A stretch of 64,000 nt of DNA from Dyadobacter sediminis (GCF_005860765.1 NZ_VCEI01000011.1:744001-808000); one strand, 5' to 3'; numbered from the stretch's first letter, positions 52,883 through 62,059 are shown. The notes: generated from the sequence alone by a model not told the origin. Numbers and translations are program-made.

Positions 52883-54703
52883 TTAATGCAGCAGAAGTTT
52901 GCCTGAAACCTCTTTCGGACCGTTGGTAAATTTATATATATACAAGCCGGCACTGACATTCAGGTTAATTTCTGTTTCAGAATGGAAAGAACGGGAAGCT
53001 ACTTTTCTTCCGTTCAGATCATAAATATCCAGCTGCGATTCGCCATGCAATGCCGTTTTTACACGAATAAAATCTTTTGCCGGATTGGGTGAAATCCGGA
53101 CCCATGCTTGCAGATCCTGACCAGTTGCAAGAATGGGATCCACTTTTACTTCCGTTTGCGCTGTTGCACTGCAGCCATTGGCATCCGTAACTTTCACCTC
53201 GTAAATACCGGCATTGCGGGCTGTGGCATTTTCAATAACCGGATTCTGGAACAAGGAACCGAATTGCTCCGGCCCGTTCCACAGGAATGCAGTTCCGCCG
53301 TCTGCCTCCAGTTGAATCGCAGAACCTTCGTAGTACGGACCGCCGTTGACAGCCGTTGCAGTTGGCAGCGGCAATACGGTGATGGTTGCATCCAGCGTTT
53401 GTAAAGGCTGGCCATCCATACTGCAGGTTGCGGTGTACGTGGCATCATGCACCGGCTTAACCGTAATGCTTTCAGCACTTTCACCGGTTGACCAGCTGAC
53501 TGTTCCCATGCACCCCGCAGCAGTAATCATGCTGTACGAACCCAGACAAATACGATTTTCACTTACTTTTAACCTGAATACCTGCGCTGCATTGCTGCTG
53601 GCAAGCTGCCATTGCACAGCATGCGTTCGGATAGTTCGGGCTTCCTCTTGCCTGCTCAAAAAAGTGGAATCAAACACCGTTGCCGTAAGCACGGCATTGT
53701 CGGCCGGCAGGTCTTTTACGGACAAGTTCAGTTTTGAATGCTTGTTTCCGATCGGTTTACCGTTCAGTTTCCATTCAACCTTCAGTGTATTTGGTTCTGG
53801 ATCAAGTAAGCCAAGTTCAAACGTTTGGTCACTTTCCGACAAAATCACGGCTTCCGAAGTATCCGGCAGCACCTTTTCAACCGGATTTACAATCTGAAGA
53901 ATGCGTTCCGTTGTTCCTTCCCGGCAAACTGCACAAAATGGCTGATCCAGAAATTCCATCAGACAACTCGAACTGGAAGGTTTAAACCAACGTGCGGCGT
54001 CCCCTTCCTCCCCATAACTAAAAACCCCAATCCTAGTTTCATTAAGCCAGTTTTTCCATTTTACCGCTTCCCTCCGGCTTTCTGCAGTCATGTTTTGCGC
54101 TTCTTGTCCATACGCAGTGCCTGCCCAGTACTCATCGCTGAGGCTGGAAAACGTATGCCCGATTTCATGTACGCCAATGGTATTTGCAAGCGGATGCAGC
54201 GTGTACACCGCATAGGAACCGCCGGAACCGCCGTAAAAAGGCGTATTGACCAGTACAACCGTCAGATCAACCTGCGGCATGTTCAATGCAAGCACATTTT
54301 CAATTACGGATGACTTTTCTACTGTAACCAGCCTGTGAATAGTTCCGCCAAAACTGGCGCCGTAAAAAGTATCCTTTGTTTCAACAGGCTGATCCGGATA
54401 CGCGTCCGGTGCTGTACCCGGATTGGTAACACCGCTTTCTTTGGAAGGCGTCGGGATGGCAAAAAAATTGAAGTAATGCTTATAGTGGTTATATGGTTCG
54501 TAGGCAAGGATAAAATCGGCAAAGTTTCTGGCTTCGGCTCTAAATTCCGGTAACTGACTTTCGGTAAAGCCATCTCCCAGAATAACCACGTTAATGCGTT
54601 TTTCCAGCGGTCCAGTTTTGTATATGGTATCGACCGGGAATTTCTGTGCGTAAGAATGATCGAAGATCAACAAAGCAAAAAGAAAACAAACTGTTCGGAT
54701 CAT
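52883..54703 (-). CDS. Secreted M64-family metallopeptidase with type IX secretion tail
   Basis: A 606-residue protein with a signal peptide (to about residue 19). The catalytic zinc site is HEIGH (H179, H183) followed by SSLSDEYW, in the arrangement of peptidase family M64 (IgA peptidase-like). The middle holds Ig-like/PKD-like beta repeats (about 290-515). The C-terminal 75 residues are a type A sorting domain: SPNPAKDFIRV, then IYDLNGRKVAS and GLYIYKFTNG. It is therefore probably exported through the type IX system to the surface. The gene starts within the stop of a lipoprotein gene (4-bp overlap, ATGA). Confidence 0.93.
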   Translation of the reverse strand: MIRTVCFLFALLIFDHSYAQKFPVDTIYKTGPLEKRINVVILGDGFTESQLPEFRAEARNFADFILAYEPYNHYKHYFNFFAIPTPSKESGVTNPGTAPDAYPDQPVETKDTFYGASFGGTIHRLVTVEKSSVIENVLALNMPQVDLTVVLVNTPFYGGSGGSYAVYTLHPLANTIGVHEIGHTFSSLSDEYWAGTAYGQEAQNMTAESRREAVKWKNWLNETRIGVFSYGEEGDAARWFKPSSSSCLMEFLDQPFCAVCREGTTERILQIVNPVEKVLPDTSEAVILSESDQTFELGLLDPEPNTLKVEWKLNGKPIGNKHSKLNLSVKDLPADNAVLTATVFDSTFLSRQEEARTIRTHAVQWQLASSNAAQVFRLKVSENRICLGSYSMITAAGCMGTVSWSTGESAESITVKPVHDATYTATCSMDGQPLQTLDATITVLPLPTATAVNGGPYYEGSAIQLEADGGTAFLWNGPEQFGSLFQNPVIENATARNAGIYEVKVTDANGCSATAQTEVKVDPILATGQDLQAWVRISPNPAKDFIRVKTALHGESQLDIYDLNGRKVASRSFHSETEINLNVSAGLYIYKFTNGPKEVSGKLLLH

Positions 54704-55200
54704 GGCTGAAAATACACGGTATAAATTTTGGTAGTTCCTTTGTCGGGAGTCAGGCTGAATAACTCAATCCTGTCCAGATCGGCATTTTCCTGTATCCGCA
54801 CGGAAAGCATTCCCTGTTTTGCAGCAATGGAAGCTTTACTTAATGTGCCGCCCGGGCTTGCAACTTCGACAGACCTGAAAAGCGGATGTTCATAGTAAAA
54901 TTCTTTTTCCAAAGCATTGGACCTGTAACGCGGTACCATCATAATCCGGTATGGCCCATGAACCGGACTGTTCAGCCCCTTCGTTCTGCCGTTTCCGGCC
55001 ACAGCACGAACCAGTTTTACTTTCTCCTGTCGTCCTTTGGCACCTGTTCTGATATCAAATTCCATAAACAGGATATGCTCCTTCACAGCTTTGTCATAAT
55101 TGGCAACCATCCCTTTTTTCAAGGTGGATTGTACCGGTCGGCAGTTCATGAACTGAAAAGCCATCCAGAATAAAAACAGTGAACTAAGAAACCGCAGCAT
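54700..55200 (-). CDS. Putative lipoprotein coupled to the M64 peptidase
   Basis: A 166-residue protein from the ATG at 55200 (MLRFLSSLFLFWMAFQF); a longer frame from 55263 adds 21 residues without signal character. A lipobox-like FMNC puts the lipidated Cys at about residue 20. The remainder is beta-rich and positively charged with no recognised family. Its stop overlaps the peptidase start, so the two are translated together. A role in folding, anchoring or inhibiting the peptidase is possible but unproven. Confidence 0.75.
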   Translation of the reverse strand: MLRFLSSLFLFWMAFQFMNCRPVQSTLKKGMVANYDKAVKEHILFMEFDIRTGAKGRQEKVKLVRAVAGNGRTKGLNSPVHGPYRIMMVPRYRSNALEKEFYYEHPLFRSVEVASPGGTLSKASIAAKQGMLSVRIQENADLDRIELFSLTPDKGTTKIYTVYFQP

Positions 55201-55242
55201 ATTTACCCATTTACAATTGCATATCGGTAAATTTAGCCGGAG

Positions 55243-55298
55243 TGACCATTGGTACAAGACCAAAATGATTCAATGGTCAGATACTTCGTGAATGGTCA
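55243..55298. promoter_or_regulatory. Repeated AATGGTCA sites between divergent envelope genes
   Basis: TGACCATTG (55243-55251) and CAATGGTCA (55271-55279) form a perfect 9-bp inverted repeat with a 19-bp centre. AATGGTCA recurs at 55291-55298, 19 bp after the second copy. The sites lie in the 369-bp gap between the lipoprotein-peptidase pair and the outer membrane protein gene. The rest of the gap shows no gene. Confidence 0.45.
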
Positions 55299-55569
55299 TT
55301 GCCGCAGCTTGCTTTGTACCTTACACAATAAGTCATGTACTGCAGTTTTGCCGTTTGGACGGGCCGATTGCCTAATGTTTGTCCATCCGGTATTTTGGCA
55401 GAACGGATTATTCCAGCCGATTCCGGTTTCATCTTCTTTTCTGCTACGGACCGAAACAGGTTGTCGGCTTCTGGCAATCGTCCATCCGGGTATTTCCTGC
55501 ATTTGTCATATTTTTCTTTCCGCAGACACATTTACGTGGCAATTTTAATCTGTTAAATTAAAAATCTTC

Positions 55570-58125
55570 ATGATGAACAAATTTTTGCTTGCCACTTCTA
55601 TCCTTCTGACCGTTTTTGTGACGCCGACTTTTGCACAGTTTCCAGGTGCCGGCGGAACAGCGCAGCCCAAAGCCCTGCCGGGAACTGCCGGTGACCAAAG
55701 CCCGAAAGGAACTTCCAGAATCAGTGGTTCCATCGTAGATTCCGTCTCCGCAAATGCCATTGAATTTGTAAGTATTGCGCTATATAATAAAAGTACCGGA
55801 CAGGCCATTGATGGAACGGTGGCAGATGAAAAAGGAAAATTTGAGCTCAACAAACTTGTTGCCGGCGAGTATAAGATATTGATTTCCTTCATCGGTTACA
55901 GCAATAAATCACTCGACAATATCAAACTTGAAAAAGGCCAGCAGCTGGACCTTGGCATTATCAAACTGGGCTCCAACATCAAGACCCTTAATGAGGTAAC
56001 AGTGACCGGACAAGCTGCGCTGATCGAGGAAAAAGTGGACAGACTGGTTTATAATGCGGAGAAAGACATTGCTGCCAAAGGAGGCGACGCTACGGACATA
56101 CTGCGCAAAGTACCATTGCTTTCTGTGGACCTGGACGGCAATGTTTCGTTAAGAGGCAATCAGAATATCCGTGTACTGATCAATAACAAGCCCAGTACCA
56201 TCGTTGCCAGCAGTGTTTCCGATGCTTTGAAACAAATTCCTGCGGACCAGATTAAAACAGTGGAAGTAATAACAAGTCCTTCTTCCAAGTACGATGCCGA
56301 AGGTTCCGGCGGTATCATCAATATCATAACGAAGAAAAACAGCCTGCAGGGTTTAAACCTGAATGTGGATTCGGGAATTGGTAACCGCGGTTCCATGCTT
56401 TCACTCAATGGCGGCTACCGCAAGGGAAAAGCCGGTTTTACCATCGGCGGGTTCGGACGCGGCATGTACAATACGATTACCAAAACAAGTCTTGAGCAAA
56501 CCAGTATTGTAGCCGGAAATGCGACCACCACCACGCAGACCGGAGACGGAAACAGCAAAGGGCTTTTCGGAAATTATAATCTTGGGTTTGATTACGATCT
56601 TGCCAAAAACCAGAGCCTGACTGCCGGCGTACGTTATGGCGTCCGGAATATGATCAGTGAACAGGACCTGATTACGCGCCTGACCAAAAGCAGTGCGTCG
56701 GATGAAATTTCAAAACGGAATGTGGATGCGAAAAACCTTTCAGGAACGGTGGACGTCAATCTGGATTATCTGCATACTTTCAAGCCGCAGCAGGAATGGA
56801 GCATTTCCACGCTTTACAGCCGCAACGACCTGACCAACAATTTCGATGCAAACCTGCTGAACGGCAGTGACCAGCTGACCAATCGCCAGCGAAACCTGAA
56901 CAAAAACCTGAATCAGGAATTTACATTCCAGTCCGATTACCAGACTCCTGTTAAGAAAAACCAGTTGCTTGAATTCGGCGGCAAGGCCATTTTCCGGCAG
57001 GTGAACAGTGATTACAGTTTTCTTATTGCTGAACCCACAGGCGGATTTGTTCCTGAAAAAGACCAGCCATCGGGTGAGCTACTTTATCACCAGAACATTG
57101 CAGCCGGATATACATCTTACACGTACACTACCAAAAGCCGCTATACCCTGAAAGGCGGGCTGCGGTATGAACACACTTTCATTGATGCGAGCACCAACGA
57201 AGGTTCCGTCGGAGTCGGCAATTACGGTGTGCTTGTACCGAGTATGAATGCGTCCAAAACGGTAAAAGGAACGACGATCAAGCTGGGTTACAACCGCAGG
57301 ATTCAACGCCCGGGCCTTCAGCAGCTGAATCCGAACTTCAATTCGGCGAACCCGCAGAACATTACCATCGGAAATCCGGAACTGCGTCCCGAACTGACCA
57401 ATAATTTCGAGCTCGGATTAAGCAAGAACATCAAGAAAACGTTTGTAAATGCCACATTCTTCGGCCGCGTGACCAATAATGCCATTTCCCAGGTTCGCCA
57501 GCCGTCGGATACGCTTGCCGGTGCCATTGTTACAACGTATGAGAATATCGGAAAACAGCATGCTTACGGTACCAATCTGTTCGCCAACATAGCGGCAACA
57601 ACTAAAATCAATTTCGGGATATTTGCCAACGCATTTTACACCACACTCACCGGACAAACGATTGAGAACGGCATAAGCAAAGAAATTACAAATTCCGGTT
57701 TCAACGTAAGCGGCGGTATATTTTCACAGGCTACTTTCAGGAATGGATGGGGCGCTCAGGCTTTCGGTTTCATGCAGGGAACGCAGGTACAGATTCAAGG
57801 AAAGCAGGGTGGCTTCGGATTTTACACGATTGGTGTGAAAAAGGATTTTGCCAACAAGAAAGGAAGCGTCGGACTTGCTGCTGAAAACTTCCTGAGCCGC
57901 CGTTTCAATATTCATTCGCAACTGGATTCACGGAATTTCAGCCAGGTTAATGACATTTACCTCTACAATCGCGGCGTAAGGCTGACATTCACTTACAAAA
58001 TCGGAAAAATGACCATGGACGCTCCGAAAAGAAAGGCCAAATCGGTTAATAACGATGATGTAAAAAGTGAAGGCGGTGCCCAGCAATTGGGCCCTGCTCC
58101 CTCCGGTGGAAATGCACCGCGCTGA
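55570..58125 (+). CDS. Outer membrane beta-barrel protein, TonB-receptor-like with CarboxypepD-reg domain
   Basis: An 851-residue protein with a signal peptide (cleavage near FAQF). An Ig-like carboxypeptidase regulatory domain (about 55-135, SGSIVDSVSANAIEFVSIAL) is followed by a plug-like domain (about 150-250, LRGNQNIRVLINNKPS and SSKYDAEGSGGIINIIT) and a long beta-barrel (about 260-830). The Asn/Gly-rich C-terminus has a polar tail. The layout fits the Bacteroidota outer-membrane beta-barrel family related to TonB-dependent receptors. It is followed 42 bp later by a LolA-like secreted protein. The substrate is unknown. Confidence 0.9.
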   Translation: MMNKFLLATSILLTVFVTPTFAQFPGAGGTAQPKALPGTAGDQSPKGTSRISGSIVDSVSANAIEFVSIALYNKSTGQAIDGTVADEKGKFELNKLVAGEYKILISFIGYSNKSLDNIKLEKGQQLDLGIIKLGSNIKTLNEVTVTGQAALIEEKVDRLVYNAEKDIAAKGGDATDILRKVPLLSVDLDGNVSLRGNQNIRVLINNKPSTIVASSVSDALKQIPADQIKTVEVITSPSSKYDAEGSGGIINIITKKNSLQGLNLNVDSGIGNRGSMLSLNGGYRKGKAGFTIGGFGRGMYNTITKTSLEQTSIVAGNATTTTQTGDGNSKGLFGNYNLGFDYDLAKNQSLTAGVRYGVRNMISEQDLITRLTKSSASDEISKRNVDAKNLSGTVDVNLDYLHTFKPQQEWSISTLYSRNDLTNNFDANLLNGSDQLTNRQRNLNKNLNQEFTFQSDYQTPVKKNQLLEFGGKAIFRQVNSDYSFLIAEPTGGFVPEKDQPSGELLYHQNIAAGYTSYTYTTKSRYTLKGGLRYEHTFIDASTNEGSVGVGNYGVLVPSMNASKTVKGTTIKLGYNRRIQRPGLQQLNPNFNSANPQNITIGNPELRPELTNNFELGLSKNIKKTFVNATFFGRVTNNAISQVRQPSDTLAGAIVTTYENIGKQHAYGTNLFANIAATTKINFGIFANAFYTTLTGQTIENGISKEITNSGFNVSGGIFSQATFRNGWGAQAFGFMQGTQVQIQGKQGGFGFYTIGVKKDFANKKGSVGLAAENFLSRRFNIHSQLDSRNFSQVNDIYLYNRGVRLTFTYKIGKMTMDAPKRKAKSVNNDDVKSEGGAQQLGPAPSGGNAPR

Positions 58126-58167
58126 TTTTCAGTAATCCAAAATAATTAACAATAAAACCAAAGCCAA

Positions 58168-58884
58168 ATGAAAACAAACTCATTTTTTTACACGCTGGCT
58201 GCCATGTTCATCTATGCCGGCTCTTTCGCACAAACCGTGGACGAGATCGTGGACAAGCATGTTGCTGCACTCGGCGGATTGGACAAAATCAAATCCGTCA
58301 ATACGCTGGTTACGGAACGTTCGCTTGCGGTAAATGGCATGGAAATCCCTACCAAGACAACGGTTATTATTGGCAAATCGCTAAGAAATGAATCTACAGT
58401 AATGGGTAATTCCATGATTCAGGTTGTGGATGATTCCAAAGGATGGATGATCCGTCCTACGCAGATGGGCGGTACCGGAGAGCCGGAAGATATGCCGGCT
58501 GACTTGCTGAAACAACAAATGAGCACACTGGATCCGTTTGGCGGCCTGGTCGATTACAAGGAAAAAGGGAACAAAGTGGAACTGGTCGGAAAAGAAAAAC
58601 TGGACAAGAAGGATGTTTATCACGTCAAGGTAACTACCAAAGACGGCACAAGCTACGATGAATATCTGGATGGAAACACGTTTCTGGTGAACAAGGTCAA
58701 AATGGTTATGAACGGTCAGGAAGGTGAAATAGAATTCTCGGATTACAAAGAAACAGAAGGCATCAAATTTCCGAATGCAATGGATATCAGCAACGCGCAA
58801 ATGGGAACAATTACCTTTATAACCAACAAGATAGCCATCAACACACCGGTGGACAGCAGCATTTTCAAAAAACCAGTAAAATAA
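58168..58884 (+). CDS. Secreted LolA/LolB-like lipoprotein-carrier-fold protein
   Basis: A 238-residue protein with a signal peptide (to about residue 21, SFAQT). It begins with VDEIVDKHVAALGGLDKIKSV, typical of the outer membrane lipoprotein-sorting-like group in Bacteroidota, followed by an antiparallel sheet with MEIPTKTTVIIG and DGTSYDEYLDGNTFLVNKVKM (in parts). A hydrophobic-cup fold that binds lipid or a partner barrel is expected. It is 42 bp after the barrel gene, probably on the same transcript, and ends with a strong terminator (58914-58943). Confidence 0.83.
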   Translation: MKTNSFFYTLAAMFIYAGSFAQTVDEIVDKHVAALGGLDKIKSVNTLVTERSLAVNGMEIPTKTTVIIGKSLRNESTVMGNSMIQVVDDSKGWMIRPTQMGGTGEPEDMPADLLKQQMSTLDPFGGLVDYKEKGNKVELVGKEKLDKKDVYHVKVTTKDGTSYDEYLDGNTFLVNKVKMVMNGQEGEIEFSDYKETEGIKFPNAMDISNAQMGTITFITNKIAINTPVDSSIFKKPVK

Positions 58885-58913
58885 AACGCAGTGCGATTTA
58901 AGCAGGATTTCAG

Positions 58914-58943
58914 AAAGGCACCGGCAAGTTCCGGTGCCTTTCC
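58914..58943. terminator. Bidirectional Rho-independent terminator
   Basis: AAAGGCACCGG / CCGGTGCCTTT, 11-bp perfect stem with a 6-nt loop. It lies 30 bp after the LolA-like gene and 18 bp from the stop of the small minus-strand gene at 58961, so it can serve both. Confidence 0.88.
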
Positions 58944-58960
58944 GGTTTATATATGTTTGT

Positions 58961-59137
58961 TCAGTTACAGTTTCTGATCACTGCAAAGGCTGGATGCTTT
59001 TCATAATCTTTTGTAATTCCGGAAGCGGCTATTTCTTTATTCATCTGATCATCCGCAGATGTTTCGGCCAGTTGCTGTGTTGTGTTGCCGGTGTTGATGG
59101 AAGTCACTGCAAGCAGTAACAGTACGGTTATTTTCAT
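58961..59137 (-). CDS. Small secreted protein of 58 residues
   Basis: A short minus-strand frame, ATG at 59137 to TGA at 58961-58963. The protein begins with a signal peptide (MKITVLLLLAVTSINTGN) and continues with a polar sequence (QQLAETSADDQMNKEIAASG) ending in Asn-Cys-Asn. The bidirectional terminator at 58914-58943 directly follows, which supports real transcription. No family recognised. The 271 bp upstream hold nothing else visible. Confidence 0.6.
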   Translation of the reverse strand: MKITVLLLLAVTSINTGNTTQQLAETSADDQMNKEIAASGITKDYEKHPAFAVIRNCN

Positions 59138-59408
59138 GGCTAACAGGAACGGGTTATCTTGTTATTTCTGATCAAAAATCCGTCTTTCATGCTTTCAGAA
59201 AAAGCAGTTTTCTCATGAACTGGTAATTATGAAACCTGAACTGTTCCAAAATCCGTTTGATTTATTTTAAGGCTTTGTCAAAGTAAAATAAGCGGGTTCC
59301 TGCAGGAGTAGAGGAAATACGAAATTTGTATGTTGCACATTCAGGAACAGTATTTTAAACAAATCAATACCATGGGCACGTTGCCGTAAACTAAAATCCT
59401 CATGACGG

Positions 59409-60146
59409 ATGAAACCAGTGGAATTGACCGTAATCGGATGTTCAGACGCATTTGGAAGCGGCGGCAGAAGAAATACCTGTTTTCACATTAAAACAGCATC
59501 GAACCAGTTTCTGATAGATTGCGGAGCCAGCGCCTATCCGGGGCTTAAAGAATTGAATATCAATCCAGAGGAAATCAGCACCATTATCATTTCACATTTT
59601 CATGGTGATCATTATGGCGGTTTGCCTTTTTTCCTGCTCGAAGCCGCTGAAAAACAGAGAACAAAGCCGATAACCATTGTAAGTCCGCCCGGATGCAGCG
59701 AAAAGATGCATCCGTTGCTGGCATTGCTTTATCCCGGCAGTAATATCATGGAAAAACTGAATCTGAGGTTTATGGAATTTTCAGATGAGCAAATGATTGT
59801 CAATGACGATTTGGAACTGATTGCCAGGCCGGTTGTTCATTCCTCAGCATCGCTTCCGCATGGCATCCGGATTTATACAGCCGGCAAGATCATTGCCTAT
59901 TCCGGCGATACGGAATGGACCGATCAGCTGATTTCACTTGCTGAAAACGCAGATCTGTTTATTTGTGAATGCACCTTTTTTACAGGAAAAGTCAAAGGAC
60001 ATCTGAATTATGCTGAACTTAAAAGCCATCTTCCAAAAATGAACTTCCGGAAGATTCTGCTAACACATCTGGACAAACAAATGCTTAAAAACCGGCACAA
60101 GATTGTACATGCCTGTGCGGAAGACGGCATGAAAATTCTTGTTTAG
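59409..60146 (+). CDS. MBL-fold metallo-hydrolase, RNase Z-like
   Basis: A 245-residue metallo-beta-lactamase-fold protein. The zinc motif is SHFHGDH (H63, H65, D67, H68), followed by HSSASLPHGIR, YSGDTEWTD and LTHLDKQM. It is shorter than tRNase Z and lacks its exosite arm, so tRNA 3' processing is unlikely. Cleavage of a phosphodiester or lactone is more plausible. It converges with alkB, with 81 bp between and no clear terminator. Confidence 0.88.
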   Translation: MKPVELTVIGCSDAFGSGGRRNTCFHIKTASNQFLIDCGASAYPGLKELNINPEEISTIIISHFHGDHYGGLPFFLLEAAEKQRTKPITIVSPPGCSEKMHPLLALLYPGSNIMEKLNLRFMEFSDEQMIVNDDLELIARPVVHSSASLPHGIRIYTAGKIIAYSGDTEWTDQLISLAENADLFICECTFFTGKVKGHLNYAELKSHLPKMNFRKILLTHLDKQMLKNRHKIVHACAEDGMKILV

Positions 60147-60227
60147 CAAGTCCGCAACTTCTTTTTTCCACGCACTGAACTCCGGCAATGCAAGTTTAAG
60201 TAATCCGGTATAAGCGACATTCTGTTA

Positions 60228-60833
60228 TTACATAATTGTTCTGAAAGTCAAATTGATACGTTCGCCGGTATCTTTGGCTGACTTGGGAATCCGGTGTTCC
60301 CAGTGATGCTGAAGATCCCCTTTCATGATCAGCAGCGAACCGTTTTCGAGGCGCAGTGAATATTTGCCGGAATGATCTGTCTTATGCCGGAAATCAAATT
60401 GCCTCGGCTGCCCCAGACTTACGGATACAATGCACGGATTGTTGCCAAGCTCTTCTTCATTATCGCTGTGCCACGCCACAGAATCATTTCCATTGCGGTA
60501 ATAATTCAGTAAGACGCTGTTAAAGTTCAATCCGGTAAATTCCGCTATTTTTTCTTTGAGATTTGACAATTCCGCAGTCCATGGAAGCGGTTCAAATGTT
60601 GATCCCGAAAACCGGTATGCTTTGCCTTTGTCACCATACCAGGCTGTTAATCTTGGCGTAAGAAGCTGTTTTCCATACATGCGGATTGTTTGCTGAGTCC
60701 AAGGAACCTCCTCGGCAAGCTGGTGCATCAGACTTCTGCCTTGCTCTTCATGCAGAAATGCAGCGTAATATTCCAGCAGGTTCTGCGGGAAAACCAGGTT
60801 TTTATCTGATCCGAAAAGATTCAACTGGCTCAT
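60228..60833 (-). CDS. alkB: AlkB-like Fe(II)/2-oxoglutarate DNA repair dioxygenase
   Basis: A 201-residue dioxygenase. The iron ligands are H122 and D124 in VAWHSDNEEELG and H180 in HWEHRIP. The 2-oxoglutarate-binding Arg pair is in RINLTFR (R192, R198). Spacing and HHWEHRIPK resemble the ALKBH2/3 branch more than E. coli AlkB. It removes alkyl groups from DNA bases by oxidation. A hairpin with a T run on its strand lies about 97 bp upstream (60930-60970). Confidence 0.93.
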   Translation of the reverse strand: MSQLNLFGSDKNLVFPQNLLEYYAAFLHEEQGRSLMHQLAEEVPWTQQTIRMYGKQLLTPRLTAWYGDKGKAYRFSGSTFEPLPWTAELSNLKEKIAEFTGLNFNSVLLNYYRNGNDSVAWHSDNEEELGNNPCIVSVSLGQPRQFDFRHKTDHSGKYSLRLENGSLLIMKGDLQHHWEHRIPKSAKDTGERINLTFRTIM

Positions 60834-60929
60834 ACTTTGGTTCTGATACTTTTATTTACCGGACATTTATTTATTTAACAATAGATGAACAGGTAAAATT
60901 TCGTAATGGAATGCTTGTTGAATAAAAAA

Positions 60930-60970
60930 AGCTGCCACAGAAAAGCTTTGTAAACGGGCTTTTGGCGGCT
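60930..60970 (-). terminator. Hairpin with T7 upstream of alkB
   Basis: The outer stem AGCTGCCA / TGGCGGCT and inner stem AAAAGC / GCTTTT enclose an 11-nt loop. On the minus strand T7 follows. It lies between divergent alkB and the Nif3-like gene, where no minus-strand gene precedes it, so it may be an attenuator of alkB or the end of a short antisense transcript. Confidence 0.5.
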
Positions 60971-61079
60971 GTCTTTGTACGGTCAGCTTACAGCTGCCTG
61001 CTTTAAACTTTTCAGTTCATACATTTATAGTAAAAAATACAACGCATCGTTTCAACTGATTTCAAGAAATTCCATACTC

Positions 61080-62003
61080 ATGAAAAATCCTGCCTTATCC
61101 GGATTTTCCGGCCTCACCAGAAGAAACTTTCTAGACAGCAGTTTTAAAGCCGCAGCCGGAATTGCCCTCGCGGGCATGAAACCCGCATTTGCCGCTGAAG
61201 AGCAGATTCTGGATAAAACCTTTACGGTTCAGGATGTAATCAATCTTGTTCTGAAAGAAGGTGCGCTGGCACCGATCAAAAATACGGTGGACACCCTGAA
61301 ATCCGGAAATGCAAATCAGCCGGTGACCGGAATTATAACGACTATGTTTCCCACCATTACTGTGATCGAGGAAGCTGTAAAGCGCAATGCCAATTTTATC
61401 ATTGCGCATGAACCGTCTTTTTATAATCACCGCGACGACGTAAATCTGGTTAAAAACAACACGGTACTTGCCAGGAAACTGCAGTTACTGGAAAAGCATA
61501 AAATAGCGATCTGGAGATTCCATGATTATTGTCATTCCATCAACCCGGACATCATCAGCTACGGCGTAGCCAGAAAGGCAGAATGGCTTCCTTATTACAA
61601 AGCCGAAAGTCCGGTACTTACCATTCCGAAAGTTTCCCTGAAGCAACTTGTACAGCATCTTAAAACTACATTGGGAATCAGCAATCTGAGGATAATCGGC
61701 GATCCGGAACAATGGTGTGAACGCATTGCTTTGCTGCCCGGTGCAGCCGGCGGACAATTCCAGATCAATGCCGCTTCTTCAGAAAAGCCGGACGTGCTTG
61801 TTGACGGGGAAGTTTCCGAATGGGAAACGGCAGAATATGTACGCGATTTGCGCCTGCTCGGTGGAAATATGGCATTGATCGTTCTGGGACATGCCGTCAG
61901 TGAAGAACCGGGAATGGAATGGTTTGTGGAATGGCTTCAGCCAAAACTTCCAGCCGTCAAAATCACGCACATTGCATCTGGAAACCCCTTTACATGGATG
62001 TGA
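61080..62003 (+). CDS. Exported Nif3-like protein with twin-arginine signal
   Basis: A 307-residue protein from the ATG at 61080; a frame extending upstream to 60975 has no signal or family features. The N-terminus TRRNFLDSSFKAAAGIALAG followed by AFAAE fits a Tat signal. The rest resembles Nif3/YbgI-type dinuclear metal proteins: IITTMFPTITVIEEAVKRNA, then FIIAHEPSFYNH with metal-binding His, and VDGEVSEWETAEYVRDLRLL with VLGHAVSEEPG near the end. Typical Nif3 proteins are cytoplasmic. A Tat-exported copy folded with its metals is unusual. The reaction is unknown. Confidence 0.83.
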   Translation: MKNPALSGFSGLTRRNFLDSSFKAAAGIALAGMKPAFAAEEQILDKTFTVQDVINLVLKEGALAPIKNTVDTLKSGNANQPVTGIITTMFPTITVIEEAVKRNANFIIAHEPSFYNHRDDVNLVKNNTVLARKLQLLEKHKIAIWRFHDYCHSINPDIISYGVARKAEWLPYYKAESPVLTIPKVSLKQLVQHLKTTLGISNLRIIGDPEQWCERIALLPGAAGGQFQINAASSEKPDVLVDGEVSEWETAEYVRDLRLLGGNMALIVLGHAVSEEPGMEWFVEWLQPKLPAVKITHIASGNPFTWM

Positions 62004-62059
62004 TATACTGACTACCAATCAGAAATATAATGGCAACAGCAGCCTGTGTTTTAATGTAA

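Noticed and set aside
55249..55548. A 99-codon plus-strand frame upstream of the outer membrane barrel gene
   Set aside because: Starts within the repeat region, has Cys/Phe-rich sequence without motif, and overlaps other open frames equally; no gene called.
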